From Manis javanica (Eukaryota; Chordata; Mammalia; Pholidota; Manidae), in assembly GCF_040802235.1 (NCBI RefSeq), contig NC_133158.1:86662501-86726500 (forward strand): a stretch of DNA of 64,000 nt, read 5' to 3'. The notes under the pieces were generated by a model. That model was not told where the DNA came from, searched no databases, and worked only from the letters and a program-made list of their open reading frames with translations. The translations under genes were made by a program, and so were the position numbers. Within the stretch, counting starts at the first letter, position 1; the number at the start of each line of letters is the position of its first letter. Shown here one piece after another: positions 20,687 to 33,120 of this stretch.

Positions 20687-21190
20687 ATGGAAAGATTTGT
20701 AGTGACAGCACCACCTGCTCGAAACCGTTCTAAGACTGCTTTGTATGTGACTCCTCTGGATCGAGTCACTGAGTTTGGAGGTGAGCTGCACGAAGACGGA
20801 GGAAAACTCTTCTGCACTTCTTGCAATGTGGTTCTGAATCATGTTCGCAAGTCTGCCATTAGTGACCACCTCAAATCAAAAACTCATACCAAGAGGAAGG
20901 CAGAATTTGAGGAGCAGAATGTGAGAAAGAAGCAGAGGCCTCTAACTGCATCGCTTCAGTGCAACAGTACTGCGCAAACAGAGAAAGTCAGTGTTATCCA
21001 GGACTTTGTGAAAATGTGCCTGGAAGCTAACATCCCGCTTGAGAAGGCTGATCACCCAGCAGTCCGTGCTTTCCTGTCTCGTCATGTGAAGAATGGAGGC
21101 TCCATACCTAAGTCAGACCAGCTGAGAAGAGCTTATCTGCCTGATGGATATGAGAATGAGAATCAACTCCTCAACTCACAAGATTGTTGA
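20687..21190 (+). CDS. CGGBP1: CGG triplet repeat-binding protein 1, 167 aa
   Basis: CGGBP1 is a nuclear DNA-binding protein that binds 5'-(CGG)n-3' repeats, repressing genes such as FMR1, and affects cytosine methylation and repeat silencing. The 167-codon frame is intact and, as far as I recall, identical to the human protein. A BED/hAT-type zinc finger spans residues ~40-70 (C43, C46, H61, H67; LFCTSCNVVLNHV...HLKSKTH). A basic nuclear localisation signal follows (KRKAEF...RKKQRP, ~70-85). The C-terminal half is a helical hAT-related segment. ATG 20687 is chosen over the in-frame upstream ATG at 20648 because 20687 has a strong Kozak context (A at -3, G at +4), matches the known start, and lies just inside the acceptor. 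The coding sequence is uninterrupted in one exon. The gene descends from a hAT transposase (established for the family). Confidence 0.98.
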   Translation: MERFVVTAPPARNRSKTALYVTPLDRVTEFGGELHEDGGKLFCTSCNVVLNHVRKSAISDHLKSKTHTKRKAEFEEQNVRKKQRPLTASLQCNSTAQTEKVSVIQDFVKMCLEANIPLEKADHPAVRAFLSRHVKNGGSIPKSDQLRRAYLPDGYENENQLLNSQDC

Positions 21191-24100
21191 CAAGGAGGTC
21201 ACCACCACTGTGATCAAGATAAATGTGGAGTATTAAAGTTGTGTGTTGATTGTGTGGTTCATTTTTATATTTATTTCATTTAAAATCATGTGATGCAGAA
21301 TAGTTTTGCAATGTGTATATAGTTGCAGGCAAAACAAAAAAAACCTCACTGCAAAACTTACTAATTGTAGTCACCAGTGGTGTAAAGCAAAACTTAGGGT
21401 TCGGAGTGTGCTAGGATACCTGAAACCTGGTGGTTATCTTTAGAATTGATGGTTTTCTCATGAAATGTTTGTGCATGGAAGAACTGCCCTGCTTTTTTAC
21501 CCTGTTACCATGTATGATTATTCCTTGTGAGACTACTTAATACTGGATTGAACACTAGCCTAGGAAATTGAAGCTGCTGCCAAGCAACACCACTCACAGT
21601 AACTTAAAGGAATTATTTCTGATTAGAAGATCCTTTTCAGAAAGGAAGGGATGGTGGGAAACTGTTCTTATGTCTTTGGATCCCTTGCAGAAAATGACTG
21701 GTTATTTCAAACTATGTTTTACTTGTATATGATGTAGTTATCTTAATGATCACTCAGTTCCTCACTGTCTTTTCCCCTCTTTTTTAAAGGCTTATTGTTG
21801 TATTTAGTAGCAGCTTCAAGTGACCAAAAGACTCAAATCTTTTTTTTTAATGTCAGTGCCAAAGCCATGGAAGTATTGCAGTGACATGATACTAGTCTCT
21901 TATAAATACAAATTTTTGAACTATAGCTTTCATTTCAAGCACTTCACATTGAATTTGCAAGCTTTTCTTTTATGTCTTGATGTTAAAGCTTTCACGACTG
22001 GCATTTTAATTTAAACAGGTATACATTTTATGATTGAGTTTTCTGTTTTTATAAAAAATTGTAATTACATTTGGGCTGACAGATGAGCTAATAAGTTACT
22101 TTCTTTAGTCTTTCCATATGATTTTATGAAATTAGGTAGACTAGAAACAAGTTTACTTTTATGTGCTTTGTCTCTGATGATACAAGGTTTTTAAATATAG
22201 ATGGTAAATAATTGTCTAGAATACTGGCATGATGTTTTTAGTAGAGATCTGGCAGTATCCTGCATAACTATTTGGGTGAGGAAATAATCAGTTCTATTAA
22301 GGGTCAGCCATGTTCAGGAAATGATCTCTGTCTGAACCTCAGTGTCCTGTAAGGTCATCAGAGCAGCTTAGCCCAGTTAATGTCCTCTCTGTTGGAGACC
22401 CAAGTTATATTTTTTAAAAACTGAACAGCTGAAAACTTGGACTAGAGCTTAAAAAATCTTAAAGTCCTTGAAAACATTCAAGCTAAAAATAATTATAAAA
22501 TATATTTCTGTTGCAAAGCACTGACAAATAATGCCCTATGTGACCTGGAGTTTGAGGTCATTTCACCACAAATCTTCATTTTGAGAAAAAGCCAAAGTGA
22601 AAGGAAAAGGTTATATTTTTCAGAAACAGCTTTCAATGTCTGAGTTTCTTTTACAGACTTAAATTCCTAGGTCAGATTGTCAAAGTGCCTGTCTGATTTT
22701 AGCTTTTATGTGGGTATTTTGTCTTCATTTTAAAATAAGCCTGCCACCAAAAAAGAAAAATAACTTAATCAAAATTTGAAGTACAAGTTTTTTTCATGTT
22801 CAGTTACATGTTTAAGTAGCAAAACAAATGCCTAGAGTAGTGCTCTCATTGATAAAGCACACACGTGAAGAGTCCAGCAGCAAAATGTGCTTTGCTTTTA
22901 CTTCCTCTAGTAAGGAATTTGTAGGCAACCACGTTTAATTTGAATTATCTAAGATCTAAAGAGTTAGAAAATGGGTTTTTACAGCACTATTCAGAATACA
23001 AAAATAGGGTTAGATATACAATCACTCTAATTTTTCAAACTTGTACATGATTGAGACCATTCCCTATTGTTTGGATATCAATCTGCACTAACAGCAAATA
23101 TGTAGTGGCAAAACAGTTTTGAGTAGTCCTAAACCATAAACTGGATGACATTGCACTAGAAAAACACCAGTAATTCACATTTGAGTTTCTACTTATTACT
23201 GACTTGATCATTTACGTCCCATATATTTTAATGAATTTATCTTAGGATCCTAAATATCCCCACATACACTGTAACTAGGGGCATAATCTATCCTCCTGTT
23301 AGGATTATACTGATTCCATCATGTCCTTAGAAATGTTTTCCATCCTGTTGTGGAGGTTTAATATGTTTATTGATTATGAAACCTGTTACCTGAAACTGGT
23401 CAACTTTGTCTCAAAGTTAAATGGATAATGCAGAATTAATTGTTTTAGCCTGCTCAAACTGGTACAAATCCGTGAAACCATGGTTGGCATATGTTAGATA
23501 ATGAGAATGTCGTAGAGGCATATGCTGCTGTGGCAGTGTAGTGGATGTGTGTACAGAAGATTTCAAACTTAACTATATAGTAGTAGTGTGATGCTATACT
23601 ATTGGAAAAATAGGTTTTTTTCTATTTTATAAGTTGTATGCATAAACAAGATTTGTAATGTTTCATTTATAAAATGCCTTCTTCAACACATGCTTACCTG
23701 TTAATAGTGTTTTCTCGAAGTATGATAGTGTGTCTTCCAGAATTTCACTATATGCTTAGAGTAAATAGTTCCTAGCTTGTTGAAATGTTAAAATTCTTTG
23801 TTGGTTTGTTTTGGTTCCTATGGGGCATTTAGCAAGCTTGAAGGACATTATAATCATTTAATTACAGAGTGAAAATTTAGAAAGATTGTGTATGAGAACC
23901 TAGTTATTTTATTCATTATCATCTATAAGTGAGACTTTAAAAAAAAAAAAAACAAATGTTACTTCCAATTAATGCATTTGGCCCTACTGAATTTTCAGGG
24001 ACCAGAGAACTTTATAAGGAGAAAGTTCTGCATCTTACAATTGTAACCAATTAAGTATCGGCTTGGGCTTGGGATTATTCTGAAGTATTCATTGCATAAA

Positions 24101-24690
24101 AACTATTATAACAGTTGGCAAGGTCTCCAAGCAGAAAGTTCTATGTTAAAACTTTTGCCTGAAAGAATTTGTATGTGAATGTTAATGGAAAACACATTTA
24201 AACAAAATAAAATTTTAAGGTGGCCCAAAACGAAAGTCACAATTCATTTGGTGCTTAGTCTTTTGAAGGCCTCTGTGGTTTGACTTGCCCCGACTGCTTT
24301 TAAATGTAAGTACAAATCACCCTAAAATTCATTCATCGAATAGAAGGTTTGTTCTATAATTTCATTGAAAATCTTAACCTGAAATAAATTGCTTTAGCTT
24401 CTGATCAGAATTGATTAAAATGTGAATAGCAAAGTGGCTTTCCTAATCCTTGCTTTATCTGAATCCATCCTATCATAGACTTCTGAGGTAAATACAGTTC
24501 TTATCTAGTGGTATTCTACGTGTAACCAGAATACTGTATTCATTAAAATTTTTACTATGTTCATTTTTGTATTCCCGTGCTTTTCTTCTTTTTTTATTGC
24601 TCACACATGTATTCTTAGTATAAATGTGTCACTTTTAAAAGTTTTGTTTCTGTGACTTTTAGAAATAAATTTCAAAAAATTGTTTCAGTT
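21191..24690 (+). other. CGGBP1: CGGBP1 3'UTR (predicted extent)
   Basis: About 3.5 kb of AT-rich, largely repeat-free sequence follows the TGA. Freedom from young insertions fits a transcribed UTR under some constraint. Candidate poly(A) signals are at 24206-24211, 24383-24388 and 24664-24669. The short ORF at 21820-22014 is not a recognisable protein. Confidence 0.6.
24664..24669 (+). terminator. CGGBP1: Likely distal poly(A) signal of CGGBP1
   Basis: AATAAA, followed by T/GT-rich sequence (TTGTTTCAGTTTTG, TTTTGTTTTG). Earlier AATAAA hexamers at 24383 and 24206 are alternatives. The choice of the distal site is inference. Confidence 0.45.
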
Positions 24691-26395
24691 TTGAAAGCAC
24701 ATTTTGTTTTGTAAGTCAGTAACATAATTGCAAAAGAGCAACAGAATTTTACTAATTGTTTTATTTTTCAACTAGTTAATATCTGTAAGATTATTGGTCC
24801 TGATGCCCAATGTAAAAGCATATATTTTTCAAATCAGATTCACATATCTACAGGTAGTCCTTTCCCCAAACTATTATATAGGTACATATTTCAAATATGA
24901 TGGAAGCATCATAATTTTCCACTTTTAGAAATATTAATTACGAAAGACAATGGCCTAATTTGTATCTCATACACTTTTATTGGGTTTTTTAGAGATTAGC
25001 TATATTTTCATTTGCCACTGGGTGCAAAAAAAATAAAAATGCCTAGGAGTTGAAAATTGTCTTTTAGTTGTGCATAGTTTTAAGGACAGGAATTCCTCCT
25101 ATTCACTAGAATTCTAGTTGGCAAAAAAAAAAAAAAAAAAGGATTGGATTTTTTTAAATGTTGCCTAGCATCAAAAGTGTAGAAAGGACCTTAAGAAATC
25201 AGTCAGTACTCCTGTTTCCAGGCTAATGTCTCTAAACCATCAGAGACCTGCTTTCATTATTCCTAAAGAATCACACCATAATGTTTATTAAATGTAAACT
25301 AATTTTATGTGACTGGTCTCAATAGTATTTTTTTCTGTCTGTGTAAATTGGGTTGTGTGATGTACCTGTGATAGGATATATATAATGCAAAGATGCTCCT
25401 GGGACCAGACTAGCTAGCTTAGCCCTGTGAAAGCTAAAAAAGAGAAAGTAGAATAGGACTGACTTGTGATCTGATGCGTTTGTTGTAAATGGTATGACTC
25501 AGATTGCCCCTCCAGTATGTTATCTTGATTTCAATTGTTTCATGTGCTTATTATCTACAGTGAATGCGTTTTAGTTCTCTCGTTTAAATGCTGGAATTAG
25601 ATTATTTAGAAGTCTATGTCTTCAAGTTCTTGGTTAAATTTGGATAATAATCAGCTAATAGTGTTGAGTTCTTATCGTGCCTGATACTGCTCAAGCCCCT
25701 GGGGACACATCAGAGAAAATTTAAAAAATCCCTGCCTTCAAAGAGCATACATTCTAGTGATAATTCATTGTTATAATACAGTGCCGGAGGTGGGGGAGCA
25801 GCCGACACATACTGTCTTTTCTCGGCAACTACTTTAGGGATTCCTCGTAAGTCCAGTTAGTTTCCTGCCAAATAGCACTGGTTTCATCTTGACTCTTAAA
25901 GTCTTATTTTACAAGAAGAGCAATAAAAATGGAAATTCGCAGATTAAAGGGTCTGCATATCCTTTGAAAATCTGGTAGTTTATGTAATCCATGAAATAAA
26001 AATTGCCAGATTAAAATATATTAAGCAATGGGACTGACCAATTTAAATGATTGTAAAATAAGAACTTGCCACACATTTTAATGCAACGTCCATGGTAAAT
26101 CAAGAGCTTCACGGAATATTGGGTATCACTGAATACTGGATAGTCACTGTGTACTAAATTATACATTAATTAATGATTATCATAATCTAGCTCCCCGGAC
26201 AGGTATGTATATTACATGACAGACTCTCCAAACATAAAGGAATCAGTGTGTAATGGAAAACATTGTTTTTCTATGCCTTCTTCCCCTTTAATTTTTTTTC
26301 TTACCATGCTCATGTAGTACCTATTCAATAGTAATAATTTTACATATTATTTTTAATCTAATAAATTCCACTTTTATGACTATTTCCTACAGAAC
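24691..26395. other. Intergenic, mostly unassigned; L2-like patch
   Basis: No gene is seen. A degenerate L2-tail-like patch lies at 25650-25760 (GTGCCTGATACTGCTCAAGC, GAGCATACATTCTAGTGA). A plain 19-20-base A run lies at about 25122-25140. Confidence 0.4.
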
Positions 26396-26560
26396 AAAAT
26401 AGCCAATATATAAAAGTACATGTGAAAGGACATTCATTTTAATAACATGATAGTAAACAACTGCAAATATTATGAACGTTCAACAACAGAGGAAAGGTCC
26501 AAATCATATGGGTCTATATTAGGGAGCTATTCAAGTGATCTAGAAGTGGATCAGAAGAGA
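26396..26560 (+). repeat. Old LINE-1 (L1M) 3' fragment
   Basis: The order TAGTAAACAACTGCAAATAT, GTTCAACAACAGAGGAAAGG, ATCATATGGGTC follows the L1M 3'UTR motif (name, count, small hairpin). Degraded. Confidence 0.45.
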
Positions 26561-27632
26561 GGTTGACACTACTGCTAAGTTAAAAACAACACACAGTGCA
26601 TTTTCTCACTTCTGAGAGAGAACAATGCTGTATGAGTGCACTCTGTTGGTAAGAGGTAACTGATGCACACCATATGTTAAGATTAGTGACAAGTGATATT
26701 ACTGGGGCAGGGAAGAATATTTGCCTTTTTTTGACACACCATTGTATATTGGCTTATTTACAACAAGCACATGTTATCTTTGTCACACACAAGATATGAA
26801 GTAGACTTTTATTGAAACCAGCTTGCACAATAGTTATATCCAAACTGTAAAGAACAGCAGTGTCACATAGTCCATCTCCATTATTAATTAGAATATTAAA
26901 GAATTTTAATTGAAGAACAAATATTTTAAAACATCTTTTTTGAATTCTTTAGAATTTACTTTTATAAAATTTAGTTGCACATTAACAAAGCAAAGTCATC
27001 TTTTTCCCAGTTTATTCATTATTAAGTATGTAATAGGGAGTCAATTTCAAAACTATGACTATAATATCCTTGTAGTTTTCTTCTGTAAATAGCCTAAACT
27101 TTCTTGTCTGCAGTAGTTGTATACATCACTGTGCTTCAATAATGCATATAATGCACAAGTTTAATCACTACTAAAATCCTGTAAACTTTCAAAATCTGTC
27201 AGTTCATGGGAACAAAATGAATGTATTTCACAAAATATCCGTATCACAACTTTAAAATCGTAATCTCCTATTTCAGAAAACCAGCATTAGATCAAGATTA
27301 GAATTCTATGTCTGGTACTCATTTGTCACCTAACTCTTCCTCTCCATGAAGGTTGCTATTTTGGAATTTATAGTCTTTTCAATATTCTTTTTCTACTAGG
27401 GGATCACTTAGTATCTCCTTGCTCACTGACATGACAGTAATTTCTTTACTAAGCATAGCAGCAACATAGAACGATCAAGGTGCAATCTTTCCCTATGCCA
27501 ATGGTCATCTGTTCTTAAACTTTCTTTCCTATCTGATTTGCTTCTTTCCCCTATAATGCTTCTTCATCTCTTCACCTTGTTCTTAATACTGTATCTTTTG
27601 CTCACACAAAATATTGTCAACTCACTGTGAGA
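26561..27632. other. Unassigned intergenic sequence
   Basis: AT-rich, no recognisable gene or repeat. Confidence 0.35.
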
Positions 27633-27899
27633 TCACAAGAGCTGTAAGCAAATTCATGTCTAGAATCCATGTAGCCATTAATCCACATTTCTAGGCATAT
27701 CCATAAAATAGAGCAGATTTTTGTAATTTAAATTGCAAATACTGTCAGAATGCCACATCTAGTATCTCACAGGAGCTATAAGTAGCAAATTCATGTCTAG
27801 AATCCATGTAGTCATTAATCCACATTTCTAGGCATATCCATAAAATAGATTTTTGTAATTCAAACTACAAATACTGTCAGAATGCTGCAGCTAGTATCT
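27633..27899 (+). repeat. Tandem duplication, 2 x ~134 bp
   Basis: 27633-27766 and 27767-27899 are near-identical neighbours: both contain AAATTCATGTCTAGAATCCA, CATTAATCCACATTTCTAGG and AAATACTGTCAGAATGC. Copy 2 has an extra AGTAG and lacks AGAGC. The unit itself is not a repeat I recognise. Confidence 0.9.
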
Positions 27900-28408
27900 T
27901 TACTAAGTTACATATGCACACGACTGGATTCTAAATTTGCTTAGAAATAGATTTTATAATACAATTACTTCCCTGCCACAGCAATTAAACTTCAATTAAC
28001 CTTAAATTCATTAGTGTATGTTACATTAGTGTCTGTCACATGGACTTTTGTGTTTGTTAACCAGTATCGGCAATAAAATTAATACTATAAATATCTGATA
28101 GACTAATTGTTTTCTTAAGGCTTTATATAGTATCAATCATCATACTACATTTAAGAAAGAAATAACATTTATGGACATGTTTTCAAATTATATTCAGCAC
28201 ATTTTGGTATAATTTTATTTGCGTCTGCATTCTTTTTTAAGTTTGCTATTTTTGTAAATAATATATGCACATAGTTTAAAGATCAGATTCATAATCAATA
28301 ATCCCTGGTTCATCCTCAACTTTCCCTATTCTCAATTCCCCCATCACCTATTTAAAACGCTTTCACCTATTTTCTTCTACTTTCATATTTCTAAATAATA
28401 TGCTTATA
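27900..28408. other. Unassigned intergenic sequence
   Basis: AT-rich; nothing recognisable. Confidence 0.35.
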
Positions 28409-28746
28409 CAGTTGATATTTGAACAATGTGGGGCTGGGGATGCTGACACCATTCCTACCCCTGCACATTTAAAATCCTCATGTAACTTTTGACTCCCCCA
28501 AAACTTAACTACTAATAGCCCACTGTTGACCAGAAGCCTTACAGGTAACATGAACAGTGGATTAACACATGTTTTGTATATTACATGTATTACATTCTGT
28601 ATTTTTACAATAAAGTAAGCTAGAGAAAAGAAAATTTTTTCAAATTTTTGAATATCTTCAAAAATCTTCTCAATATACTTACTGAAAAATATCTACATAT
28701 AAGTGGATCCACACAGTTCAAACCCATGTTATAGGAGGTCCAACTA
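28409..28746 (+). repeat. Tigger-type (TcMar) DNA transposon MITE
   Basis: It begins CAGTTGATATTTGAACAATG, contains CTTTTGACTCCCCCAAAACT, TACTAATAGCCCACTGTTGA and TTACAATAAAGTAAGCTAGA, and ends with GTGGATCCACACAGTTCAAA near a decayed inverted repeat. A common mammalian Tigger-related element. Confidence 0.75.
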
Positions 28747-29094
28747 AACTACAATTGTGATTCATTGGTGTTAGACATGAGGCCTAAAAATGGAAGATTT
28801 TGTTTTTTTTCCTTTCATCATCCCATTCTTTCCTTCACCATACTTTTACATCATTAAAATCAATAGAAAATGCTTACATTGTTATGACCATGTAAATGAT
28901 TATCCACCACTGAACCAAATATGTACAATGATTATGTCCTTCCTTACATAATTTTTCATTTTTTCTTAAAGTTTTATCATTTTTTTCATTTGGTTATGTG
29001 CTCTTTATTCCAAATGTACCAAAAGATATGGCAAATACCTAAATACCTATAATGGAAAATACCATTTACATGCTTAAATGTATCAAATAAACTA

Positions 29095-29206
29095 TCAATT
29101 CCATTTATTTTCCCAGAGACCTTGCTTCCCTGACTTCTTTTCTCCTGCTCAAATCAAATCTGAACCTGTTTTTCTCCAGGTCCAAAACAGCAGTCATCCT
29201 GGGATA
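29095..29206 (+). repeat. Inverted repeat, left arm
   Basis: The reverse complement of this arm matches 29597-29702: TCCCAGGATGAC, GAGAAAAACAGGTTCAGATT, TTTGAGCAGGAG and GGGAA.AAATA.. are shared. Arms are ~105-110 bp, separated by ~390 bp. Confidence 0.85.
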
Positions 29207-29596
29207 CCTCTTTGCCACTTTTCTGGTTAGATGCGTCCTTTTCTTGTAGTCCACACCCTATGCCCTGCTTAATCCATTATTTGGCTTAAGCATATCCCCC
29301 AAAAACTTCCTAAGAAATTATGTATGGGAGGTTTATCTCTTGACATCTTTCATGACTGAAAATAACCTCATTATTCCCTCGTAATTAATTGAAACTTTGG
29401 TAAGTATGTTAAAAATAATTTTCTTTGATAATTTGAAGGCATTGCTCCATTGTCTTCTGGTACATAGTATTGTATTAAGAAGCCCAGAGTTTCTCTCAAT
29501 CTTGTTCCTTAGTCTATAAAGTGGTTTTATATTATTTTTATATTGCATTTATAATATAAGTAATTACTGCAAAAAAAAAGCAGCAAAGCACATACA

Positions 29597-29702
29597 TCCC
29601 AGGATGACCATGATATTGGACCCAGAGAAAAACAGGTTCAGATTTGAGCAGGAGGAAAGATGTTTGGGAAGGAAGGGCTCCAGGGAAATAAGTAGAATTT
29701 AT
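29597..29702 (-). repeat. Inverted repeat, right arm
   Basis: Mate of 29095-29206, with scattered substitutions and small indels. Confidence 0.85.
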
Positions 29703-30261
29703 ATTATTTTGTATTATATTTATAATACTTCTTTGATAATTGACTTCCCTTAATTTATTCTATCCTGCTTTTGACTTCTAAGACCTCTTTTTTCTTTTCT
29801 GAACATTTCCTTTTCATAACATACCATTTTAGGTTTATGATTACAGTGTTTTCTTTTATCTCTCTGTGACTGTTAATTATAATTTTTAAAAGTTTTCTTA
29901 TATTCCTGCATTGTCTCTTGTTTCTTCCAGGCCACTCTATTTCTGCCTGCTTATTTCAGTCTGTCTCTTCCCTACTGGAAACATTATTTAAGTATCTAGT
30001 GATTCTTGAATGCTCATTCATATTTGAGAACTAAATAGCTGATTGGGTTCCCTGTGTGCATGGTTGGCACTTGGCAAACGTAGAAGAATCAGAACCAAAA
30101 CACAATCTCTAATGAGCTCCAAATGTCAGTTTTTGAAAATTTTGTATCTAAGTGCTTTCAGTTTCTTCAAATTCACAGGAAAAGAGGTGACACAGATGTG
30201 TATAATATTCCTAGTTACTGTAATTCTGAGAACAAAATAAGTAAGAGAGCTAGCTAGCTAG

Positions 30262-30735
30262 TATGGTTAACTTGTGCCCCTCCACAAATTCATATAATGA
30301 AGTCCTAACCCCCAGCACCTCAGAATCTTACCTAATTTGGACATAGGGTCATTGCGAATGCTACTAGTGAAGATGAGGTCATACTGCAGTAGGATGTGCC
30401 CCTAATCGAATACGACTGATTCCTTGTGAAAAAGGGAAATTTGGACACAGATACACATACACAGGGAGAATGCCTTATGGAGATAAGGGCAAAGATTGAT
30501 GTGATGCACCAGAAGCCAACCAATGTCAAGGATGGCCTGCAAAGCACACAGGCTAAGAGAGAAACATGGAACAGACTGCCCTTCACAGCCCTCAGAAGGA
30601 ACCAGTCCTGCCAGCACCTTTGGCTTAGACTTAGAGCCCCACAGAACAGTGAGACAATGCATGTCTGCTGTTTAAGCCACTGAGTTTGTGGCTTGTAAGT
30701 ACTCTGTTACAGCAGCATGAGGAAACTAATATAAG
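30262..30735 (+). repeat. MLT1 (MaLR) LTR
   Basis: Ordered MLT1 phrases: ATAATGAAGTCCTAACCCCC, ATAGGGTCATTGCGAATGC, AAGATGAGGTCATACTGCAG, CCTCAGAAGGAACCAGTCCT, TGTTTAAGCCACTGAGTTTG and a terminal AGGAAACTAATATA. Confidence 0.9.
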
Positions 30736-31690
30736 AGTTTATGGTTCAATATATAATCTCTCTTTTCACCCTATGTTATTAGCTCCTTTCCTCATTACAA
30801 CCCTCTGACTCGCTTTCCTGAACCTAGAGCTTCTCTGGTTCAAATTTTCCAGAGAATAATATCCAGAATTATCTGGACTTTCTGGTTCCTTGAATGTTGA
30901 GGCATTTGGATATGTGAGTGGAGAAATAGCACCTACTTGTGTGGCCCCCTTGCAGCCGGCAAGGCTGAACCTCTGAGGGGGGTTATGCAGGGCAAGCCTA
31001 TGTGGGGCACTTCCTCCTTTCAGCTAGTTCCTTATTACCCACTCTATCTCTTGACACTTGAGGAAATTTCTCATACATTATGTGTCCTTTTCCATTTTAT
31101 TAATCCTTGCATTTTTTTACACATACACACACAATTTTTAATTCATGTATATTTATTTCAGTGAAGCTATATGACAGAAAGGAAATACAAATATTTTATC
31201 CAGGAGTCCTTTGCTTCTGGCCTCAGGATGTTACATTTGAACATCAAAGCCAGAGAATGGATAGATACAACAAGCCAAACACTTTGCTTTCCTCTGTGCC
31301 TCAAATCTCCTAAAATCTAAGAAGAAATTCATAGTGTCATGATAAAATAAGAAATGAGTCCATGAACAGATAAAACATCTTCAGGGATTTGTGGATGATG
31401 GAAAGATTGTCTGAGACGATTAATTGTATGCACAATGGAAAGGAGGTTGTATTAGATTGATTGAAAAGTGAGAGAGTAAGAAAAACCAAAGCCCAAATGC
31501 TTTGAACAAAACCACATCCTGAAGAAAACCACTTCCGAATTCAGAGCAGATCCAGAAAAACGGCCAGCTCAAGTGAGCAAATATGCAGGGCAGGAGATGT
31601 TGTCCCTGTGTCAGGGTAAATGGCTAATAAGGCTAGGTAGGTGGCGGTACCTTGCAGAGCTGCAGTAAGCTTCTCCAGAAGGCTGTAGAT
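30736..31690. other. Unassigned intergenic sequence
   Basis: No gene. 31320-31600 is A-rich and may be part of an old L1M/HAL1 or ERV internal relic. Confidence 0.35.
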
Positions 31691-32315
31691 ACCCTGAAAC
31701 AGCACCTAATATATAGTTCTGTTTCTCCTACAGCTAGTGTAGGAACCAAGGTGTAGAAACAGGGCGGCACTATTATCCCTAGTGGCCCACTCGCAAAATG
31801 TTTGCTTCTTGTTCTCACAACTTTTCGCTCTGCTGGCCTAGAGGTCTTAGTTCCAATGGGAGGAACACCTCCATCATGAGACATAACCATGATTTTCTAT
31901 TGAACTGGAAGTTCAGACTGCCACCCAGCCACTTGGGGATCCTCGTGTCTGTGCACCAATAGAAAAAAAGGCAGTTACTGTGCTGGCTGGGGTGACTGAT
32001 CCTGACTTCCAAGGGGAAACTGGACTATTACTCCACAATGGAGGTAAGGAAGAGTGTGTAAAGTACAGAGATCTTTTAAGGTGCCTGTTAGTATTACCAT
32101 GCCCTTAGTGAGTCAGGTCAGTGGAAAAGTACAGCTTAATTCAGGCAAGACTACTAATTGCCCAGACCCTTCAGGGATGAAGGTTTGGGTCACCCCACTA
32201 AGAAAATAATCACGACCAGTTGGGGTGCTTGCTTCAGGGAAAGGGAATATAGAGTGTACAGTGGAAAAGGTAGTTATGAATACCATTTATGACCACATGA
32301 CCAATTACAGAAATG
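31690..32315 (+). pseudogene. ERVL internal relic, dUTPase region
   Basis: Phrases such as CTAGTGGCCCACTCGCAAAA, GCTGGCCTAGAGGTCTTAGT, ACTGGAAGTTCAGACTGCC, CTCCACAATGGAGGTAAGGA and CCAGACCCTTCAGGGATGAA match the dUTPase end of mammalian class III ERVL pol, in the plus orientation. The frame is broken by stops and indels. It stands ~400 bp upstream of an MLT2-like LTR, as expected for the 3' end of an ERVL provirus. Confidence 0.75.
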
Positions 32316-32708
32316 AAGATGTAATTGTCATTGAGTATTTTCTCTTCATTTTGCTCTGAATACATTTGTGTATTTATATAGCTGCATCTATGCCTATTTC
32401 TGTCTTTGTCTTCTTTCTTCTCCTAGTCCCTTAGTATGGAATAAAAGTGTATTGACTTCATTTCATAATATTTAAGTATTGTTAATTATACATCATAGTA
32501 TTTAAATTACATAGTATCAAGGAGAAAAGTGAATATCACTTAAGGACTTTATTCCTCTTCTGGGGAAGGGATTACTGTGTTTTCAGTTGTACAAAGAACA
32601 GTTGTATCATATTAGGTGGAATTTGACCTTATTATTGACTTTATTTGAAGGTTTAACATGTATGGTTTAACATGATGTGTATGTGTGCCAAATGGACATA
32701 GGGCAGAC

Positions 32709-33062
32709 TTGTGATGGTCAGTTTTATGTGTCAATTTGACTGGCTACAGAATGCCCACATATTTAGTTAAACATTATTCTCTTTGTGTTTGTGAGGGTGT
32801 TTTTGGAGATTAACTTTTGAATCGGTAGACTGAATAAAACAGATTGTCCTCCCATCCAATCAGCTGAATGCCTGAGTAGAACAAAAAGGCTAATACTCCC
32901 TCCAGTGAGAGGGAGACTTCCTCTTGCCTGACTGCCTTGACCTGGAGCATCAGTTTTTCCTGGGTCTCAAACCTGCCAATATTCAGACTAGAACTACAAC
33001 ATTAATTGTCTTTGGGTCTCCGTTTGCTGACTACAGTTCTTGGGACTTGTGAGCCTCCATAA

Positions 33063-33120
<58 letters not shown>

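Larger units (their letters stand above)
20668..24690 (+). other. CGGBP1: CGGBP1 terminal exon (5'UTR end, CDS, 3'UTR)
   Basis: A pyrimidine-rich stretch (TTTGTTTCTCTTTCTTGAAAG) ends at the likely acceptor AG at 20666-20667. The ATG follows 19 bases later. The exon holds the full CDS and a long 3'UTR. The 3' boundary is placed just after the AATAAA at 24664, by analogy with the ~7-kb promoter-to-end size of the human gene; that boundary is an estimate. Confidence 0.6.
28960..30230 (-). repeat. Antisense L1M/HAL1-like relic, patchy
   Basis: T-rich plus strand with GGCATTGCTCCATTGTCTTC, TTTATGATTACAGTGTTTTC and similar phrases that occur in antisense ancient L1M/HAL1 copies. It contains the inverted repeat arms at 29095-29206 and 29597-29702. 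No usable frame. Confidence 0.4.

Noticed and set aside
25122..25140. A-run as the tail of a retrocopy
   Set aside because: No AATAAA, no target-site duplication and no recognisable insert upstream.
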